Source: an uncultured Bacteroidia bacterium (GTDB taxonomy: Bacteria > Bacteroidota > Bacteroidia > Bacteroidales > UBA932). From it: 64,000 nucleotides of DNA. Shown piece after piece: positions 60,511 to 64,000 of the stretch. The notes below the pieces were generated by a model. It was given only the letters and a program-made list of their open reading frames with translations. It made no database searches and was not told the origin of the DNA. A program made the position numbers and the translations under genes. The stretch is from assembly GCA_902780935.1 (NCBI GenBank), contig CACZHP010000024.1, forward strand, positions 26,104-90,103, written 5' to 3'. The stretch's first letter is position 1. Each line of letters opens with the position of its first letter.

Positions 60511-61377
60511 ATGACGAATGAGGAAATTGGGACAGGGAAGGGTGAAGTGGTGATTTTCAACCCTGATGAAGATGTACGACTGGAAGTGCGGATAGAGGGA
60601 GAGACGGTGTGGCTTACCCGCCATCAGATATCGGCTCTTTTTGGTCGAGATATTAAGACAATAGGAAAGCATATAGCCAATGCGTTAAATGAAGAATTGA
60701 AAGATATGCCAACTGTCGCAAAATTTGCGACAGTTCAAAAAGAGGGTGCAAGAAAGGTGACCCGTCTGATTGAGTACTATAATCTGGACATGATTATATC
60801 CATCGGTTATCGTGTGAAATCTAATCGTGGAATTCTATTCCGGCATTGGGCAAACACAGTCCTGAAGGAATATCTTATCCGTGGATATGCCGTTAACCGG
60901 CGGCTGGAGGATTTGGAAAGACGGGCATCTGCTGCCGAGGAGAAGATTGAATTCTTCGTGCGGATGTCTCTGCCTTCGGTTGAAGGGATATTCTTCGAAG
61001 GGCAAATATTCGACGCATATGTCTTCGCCTGCGATCTTGTTCGGCGTGCCGTCCGAAGAATAATTTTGATAGACAACTATGTTGATGAGAAGGTATTGAC
61101 ACTCCTGGACAAGCGGCAGAGAGGAGTACAAGTCCTGATCTGCACAAAAGCTGTTTCAGAACAATTGTCTTTGGACATCAGGCATCATAATGAGCAATAC
61201 CCTCCACTTCAAGTCAAGACGAGCAGCGGCATTCACGACCGGTTCTTGATTATTGATAATGATGTTTACCACCTTGGCGCATCGCTTAAGGATCTCGGGA
61301 AGAAATTGTTCGCCTTCTCAAAGATGAGCAGTCAGTCCTTGTCTGGGCTCATGCGAGTTCTTGGAATGTCATTCTGA
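60511..61377 (+). CDS. RhuM-like DNA-binding protein with C-terminal phospholipase D-like domain
   Basis: 288-aa two-domain protein. The N-terminal ~150 residues match the RhuM (virulence protein) type with VWLTRHQISALFGRDIKTIG, NLDMIISIGYRVKSNRGILF and FRHWANTVLKEYLIRGYAVN. The C-terminal half (IILIDNYVDEKVLTLL..., then SGIHDRFLIIDNDVYHLGAS) resembles phospholipase D-like nuclease repeats, HxR in place of HxK. Start 60511 is preferred because 60460 lies within a terminator hairpin. The stop codon falls inside a dispersed repeat (61367-61418), so its last few codons may be foreign. Accessory gene flanked by direct repeats. Confidence 0.75.
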   Translation: MTNEEIGTGKGEVVIFNPDEDVRLEVRIEGETVWLTRHQISALFGRDIKTIGKHIANALNEELKDMPTVAKFATVQKEGARKVTRLIEYYNLDMIISIGYRVKSNRGILFRHWANTVLKEYLIRGYAVNRRLEDLERRASAAEEKIEFFVRMSLPSVEGIFFEGQIFDAYVFACDLVRRAVRRIILIDNYVDEKVLTLLDKRQRGVQVLICTKAVSEQLSLDIRHHNEQYPPLQVKTSSGIHDRFLIIDNDVYHLGASLKDLGKKLFAFSKMSSQSLSGLMRVLGMSF

Positions 61378-61418
61378 GCAAAGCCCCTGTCATCCTTTGC
61401 TGCGCTCAGGATGACAGT
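61367..61418. repeat. Paired dispersed repeats, one in each orientation
   Basis: TGTCATTCTGAGCAAAGCCC then CTGTCATCC, followed by TTTGCTGCGCTCAGGATGAC. The first half supplies the last three codons and stop of the RhuM-like gene; the second overlaps the right 82-bp direct repeat. Confidence 0.75.
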
Positions 61419-61475
61419 TGATTCATCATGACAAAGCTTTCGATTTGCGAAAGCGTGGGATTATTCGTATATTAG
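61394..61475 (+). repeat. Right 82-bp direct repeat, carrying a promoter
   Basis: Second copy of the 60321-60402 segment (76/82 matches). It ends with TATATTAG 27 bases before the flavin reductase ATG. Confidence 0.9.
61444..61475 (+). promoter_or_regulatory. Flavin reductase promoter
   Basis: TTTG (61444-61447), 20-base spacer, TATATTAG (61468-61475), predicted start ~61482. Confidence 0.75.
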
Positions 61476-61501
61476 CGAAACGATCTATAAATAATAACAC
61501 T

Positions 61502-62065
61502 ATGGCAAGAAAGAATTTCGGGGCGAAGCCCTACACATATCCCCAGCCTGTGCTGATCATCGCCGCTTATGGCGAGAATGATGTCCCTTCGGCGATGAAC
61601 GCCGCTTGGGGTGGCATTTCCGATTACAAGGAGATATCCATGGATCTGAGCAAAGGCCACAAGACCGTCAAGGATCTCCGGGAAAGGGGAGCCTTCACGG
61701 TGAGCATGGGGACCTTGCCCCAGCTGGTCGCTTGCGATTATGTGGGCGTTGTCTCCGGCAACAAGGTTCCGGATAAGGTCGCCCGTGCCGGATGGCATGT
61801 GGAGAAGTCGTCTTTTGTGGATGCCCCTCTCATTCAGGAGCTTCCGCTCGCTCTCGAGTGCAAGCTTATCTCCTACGATGAGGAGACTGGAATCCTTAAA
61901 GGCGAGATCGTGAATGTGAGCGCCGATGAGAGCGTTCTTGACGAGAACGGGAATGTGGATGTGAAAAAGCTTCAGCCCATCACCTTCGACCCGTTCAACA
62001 ACAAGTACATCGTTCTCGGCGAGACTGTCGGCAATGCCTTCAAAGACGGTCTCCAGCTGAAATAG
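61502..62065 (+). CDS. Flavin reductase-like protein (FMN-binding split barrel)
   Basis: 187-aa protein of the flavin reductase/FMN-binding split-barrel family. PVLIIAAYGENDVPSAMNAA at the N-terminus, then KGHKTVKDLRERGAFTVSMG and VACDYVGVVSGNKVPDKVAR are typical; the C-terminal LECKLISYDEETGILKGEIV completes the barrel. It likely reduces or carries FMN with NAD(P)H. Start at 61502 (MARKNFGAKPYT) is supported by the promoter just upstream; extension to 61418 would cross the -33/-7 boxes. Single gene followed by a terminator. Confidence 0.87.
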   Translation: MARKNFGAKPYTYPQPVLIIAAYGENDVPSAMNAAWGGISDYKEISMDLSKGHKTVKDLRERGAFTVSMGTLPQLVACDYVGVVSGNKVPDKVARAGWHVEKSSFVDAPLIQELPLALECKLISYDEETGILKGEIVNVSADESVLDENGNVDVKKLQPITFDPFNNKYIVLGETVGNAFKDGLQLK

Positions 62066-62075
62066 ATTTTACCTT

Positions 62076-62149
62076 AGGACCGCATAGATAGTTCCTTTTT
62101 TTCTGAGGGCCTTCGGGCTTCGTTTTTACTTTCCGCGGTCCTTTTTTTA
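62076..62149 (+). terminator. Tandem terminator-like leader between flavin reductase and last gene
   Basis: AGGACCGC (62076-62083) pairs perfectly with GCGGTCCT (62135-62142) and is followed by a T run to 62148. Nested inside is GGGCC TTCG GGCTT followed by TTTTT. The T run ends 7 bases before the next ATG at 62156. Confidence 0.65.
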
Positions 62150-62155
62150 TTGACT

Positions 62156-64000
62156 ATGCATCCTGTCCTCATAAAATTCTTCAAGGCGGCGACGACGGCT
62201 TCCAAGCCGGTTCAAGATCCGGAAGCTCTTCAGGCTGAGGCTCTTAAAAGGGGCTTCATCATTCATCCGGATATTCTTAACGAAGATGTCGCCGCTTTCG
62301 TCAAAGCCGAGGCTATTGATCCCAATTCCACCTTCTACAAGGCTTGGGACGATGTGGTCTCCAAGGACAGGTGGGAACTTTTCCTGGATCAGGTCGCCCA
62401 TTACTCCACGACCTATGGGACGGATTATTCGTTGGCAGGTAACGGCTATGTTCCCAACGACGGGGCAGAGGCTCCTGATTTCTCGCGATACACTGTAATC
62501 CAGCCAATATCCCGGGATGAGCTATACGATCGTTGCATGGGCCTGGTTACAAGCGGAATAGCTCTGGCATCCGTGACCGTCAAGGCTGTCAGCGGGGAAA
62601 TCGTCGATTACCACAAGTCCCGTCCTGACACGAAACTCGACATCGATTCTATACGCAACAGGGAAGCTCTCTCGATCCTGGCTTCTGAGCTTGGAATACG
62701 GCCCTCCGATCCAGTCGCCCTCCTGAGATATATCATTTATGAGTCGACCGGGATGACCCTCCTTATCAAGAACAATGATCTGATAAGGCGAATCAAACAA
62801 ACTGCCAACCAGTTTGATTTCAATAAGTTGACAGGGGAAGAAAAGGACTCACTGGCCTCTGTATTCTATCGTTTCAAGGACCTTTTCCTGGCGTTCAGGA
62901 CTCGTGAGACGAGGTTCTACGACACTGTCAAAAAAGAGATGGTGACAGAGCCTTCTCCTTCCAGGAAGGTAATAAACCAGATTCGCAGGAAAGCCCAGAG
63001 GCTTCACAAGCCTCTTAAACCAGGCTATTGGGAGACCCTACTCTCTGCGGAAAGGCCTCTTGAGGATGTGTCCGAACGCCTTGGAACTCTAAGCGCTTTC
63101 AAGATCGTATCCCTTCTTCAGACAGTCAGGGAACGCCTTCTGATGATGGAATCTCCTTCAAAGAGGATGTTCATGATCCGGAATGGGAAGACCTTCGTGG
63201 CTCCTGTTGAAGAGACCGAATTTGCCGGATTGAAAGATTATTACGCTGGTCTTGAGGAACTTCTGGAGAATCGTCTGATTCAGATCCTATCCCCGAAAGC
63301 CTGCCCGGTGAAGTTCCCGGAGAAAGTTGTCCTTTCATGCCCATCTTCGGAGAAGAACTTCATTGGGAACTTTCCTTTCGGCTCCTGGTACCCACTAAGC
63401 GAAAACAACTTTTTCGGAATATATTGGAAGAACGAGTGGGGAACCTATGATTTCGACATAAGCTTTGTCGATCTTGGCGGTCAGAAGGTGGGCTGGAACA
63501 GCGTATATAATACCGGCCACGCTATCTATTCCGGTGATATGACCAACGCCGATCCGGAAGCCAGCGAGATCCTATATTGCAAAGGGACCTGTGATGACGG
63601 GATTATATTCTGCAACCGTTATAATGGGGAGCAGGGGAGCCGGTTCCGCTTTTTCTTCGGCCAGGAGGAAATTACTGACCTGAAGCGGAGTTACATGGTC
63701 GATCCCAATAACATGGTAGTCAACGAGGAATTGACTTCCGACCTTCGCCAATCCATGATCGCCGCTGTGAGCGGCGGGAAGATATTCATGATGAGTCTCG
63801 GGGTGGGGAATTCCCGTGTCAGCGCCGGGATGGACGCATCCGACAAGGCCGCGATAATCGCCAGGAAGGCCGCCTGTTTCGTGGATCTGAAGACTCTTCT
63901 GCTGAAGGCTGGATTTACGGAAGCCGCTGAAAGTGAACAGCCTGAGATTGACTTGACCGACCTACGGAAGGATACGCTGATCAATCTTTTTTCTCAGGCT
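62156..64000 (+). CDS. Large uncharacterised protein with C-terminal TerD-like beta sandwich, 3' truncated
   Basis: The frame stays open from ATG 62156 to the window end: 615 codons with no stop. The N-terminal ~400 residues are mainly helical (ALLRYIIYESTGMTLLIKNN, INQIRRKAQRLHKPLKPGYW). From about residue 415 a beta-rich section appears: NFFGIYWKNEWGTYDFDISF, NTGHAIYSGDMTNADPEASE, CDDGIIFCNRYNGEQGSRFR. This wording (DFDxS, SGDM) loosely resembles TerD-type calcium-binding proteins of stress/tellurite operons. No function is assigned. Leader is occupied by terminator-like structures. Confidence 0.7.
   Translation, partial: MHPVLIKFFKAATTASKPVQDPEALQAEALKRGFIIHPDILNEDVAAFVKAEAIDPNSTFYKAWDDVVSKDRWELFLDQVAHYSTTYGTDYSLAGNGYVPNDGAEAPDFSRYTVIQPISRDELYDRCMGLVTSGIALASVTVKAVSGEIVDYHKSRPDTKLDIDSIRNREALSILASELGIRPSDPVALLRYIIYESTGMTLLIKNNDLIRRIKQTANQFDFNKLTGEEKDSLASVFYRFKDLFLAFRTRETRFYDTVKKEMVTEPSPSRKVINQIRRKAQRLHKPLKPGYWETLLSAERPLEDVSERLGTLSAFKIVSLLQTVRERLLMMESPSKRMFMIRNGKTFVAPVEETEFAGLKDYYAGLEELLENRLIQILSPKACPVKFPEKVVLSCPSSEKNFIGNFPFGSWYPLSENNFFGIYWKNEWGTYDFDISFVDLGGQKVGWNSVYNTGHAIYSGDMTNADPEASEILYCKGTCDDGIIFCNRYNGEQGSRFRFFFGQEEITDLKRSYMVDPNNMVVNEELTSDLRQSMIAAVSGGKIFMMSLGVGNSRVSAGMDASDKAAIIARKAACFVDLKTLLLKAGFTEAAESEQPEIDLTDLRKDTLINLFSQA

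Noticed and set aside
59100-61500. A CRISPR array or integron attC cluster, because of repeated short palindromes.
   Set aside because: Repeats are irregularly spaced, differ in orientation and no cas or integrase gene is present.

Overview
The window is bacterial chromosome from a member of the Bacteroidota, most likely order Bacteroidales and plausibly an uncultured gut or rumen lineage. The evidence is Bacteroidota-type promoters (TTTG, a gap of about 19-20 bases, then TAnnTTTG) upstream of several genes, few clear Shine-Dalgarno sites, a long SecA (1101 aa) ending in a zinc motif, family-specific proteins (DUF4831, the DUF2400/TIGR02757 family, BIG2 lipoproteins, a C-terminal FISUMP domain) and a TldD/PmbA pair. 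GC looks near 50-55% by eye, with a clearly AT-rich patch at about 55.1-56.4 kb. Genus-level placement is not possible from sequence reading alone.

Layout. 1-8 kb: part of a surface-polysaccharide cluster (UDP-glucuronate epimerase-like enzyme cut by the window edge, five glycosyltransferases, and a Wzx-type flippase on the opposite strand). 8-36.7 kb: mostly housekeeping genes: an outer-membrane barrel, secA, a bactofilin, tRNA-Gly(CCC) and tRNA-Arg(ACG) behind rplS, grpE-dnaJ, a GlpT-like antiporter, a DUF1232 protein, an ABC-F ATPase, trkA with a glycosyltransferase, a broken histidine phosphatase/phosphodiester glycosidase fusion, slyD, pmbA/tldD, a zeta-toxin-like kinase, an anaerobic sulfatase-maturase-like radical SAM enzyme, a frameshifted peptide transporter, an LpxL-like acyltransferase, DUF4831, pepD, and rpsF-rpsR-rplI. 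36.7-37.4 kb: a LytTR regulator overlapping a 53-aa membrane protein, with a pair of direct repeats exactly 21 bp apart upstream.

37.9-58.9 kb is the most distinctive region. It is a one-direction, tightly spaced and partly overlapping run of eukaryotic-type phosphosignalling genes: a zinc-ribbon/FHA protein, a Ser/Thr kinase with C-terminal FHA, an FHA-membrane-coiled coil-trypsin-like protease, a secreted protein, a PP2C phosphatase with a membrane anchor, a kinase with six BIG2 domains, a Sel1-repeat protein with a C-terminal barrel-like region, two lipoproteins built from BIG2 repeats (one with leucine-rich repeats, one of 1618 aa with 13 BIG2 copies and a FISUMP domain), an AT-rich two-gene insert with a HEPN-like motif, and a second kinase with BIG2-type domains. 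I infer a phosphorylation system linking cytoplasm, periplasm and cell surface. It has the PpkA/PppA/Fha-like parts of type VI regulation but no secretion genes are visible here.

59-64 kb is accessory: an Rpn-type nuclease, a RhuM-like/phospholipase D-like fusion between two 82-bp direct repeats that each carry a promoter, a candidate small RNA, a flavin reductase, and a 615-residue ORF open to the window end. Repeats of special note are in-frame palindromic insertions inside the ABC-F and tldD genes, a 140-bp element with perfect 16-bp terminal inverted repeats, and a dispersed intergenic repeat family containing CTTCGCTTCGCTCAGAATGA.
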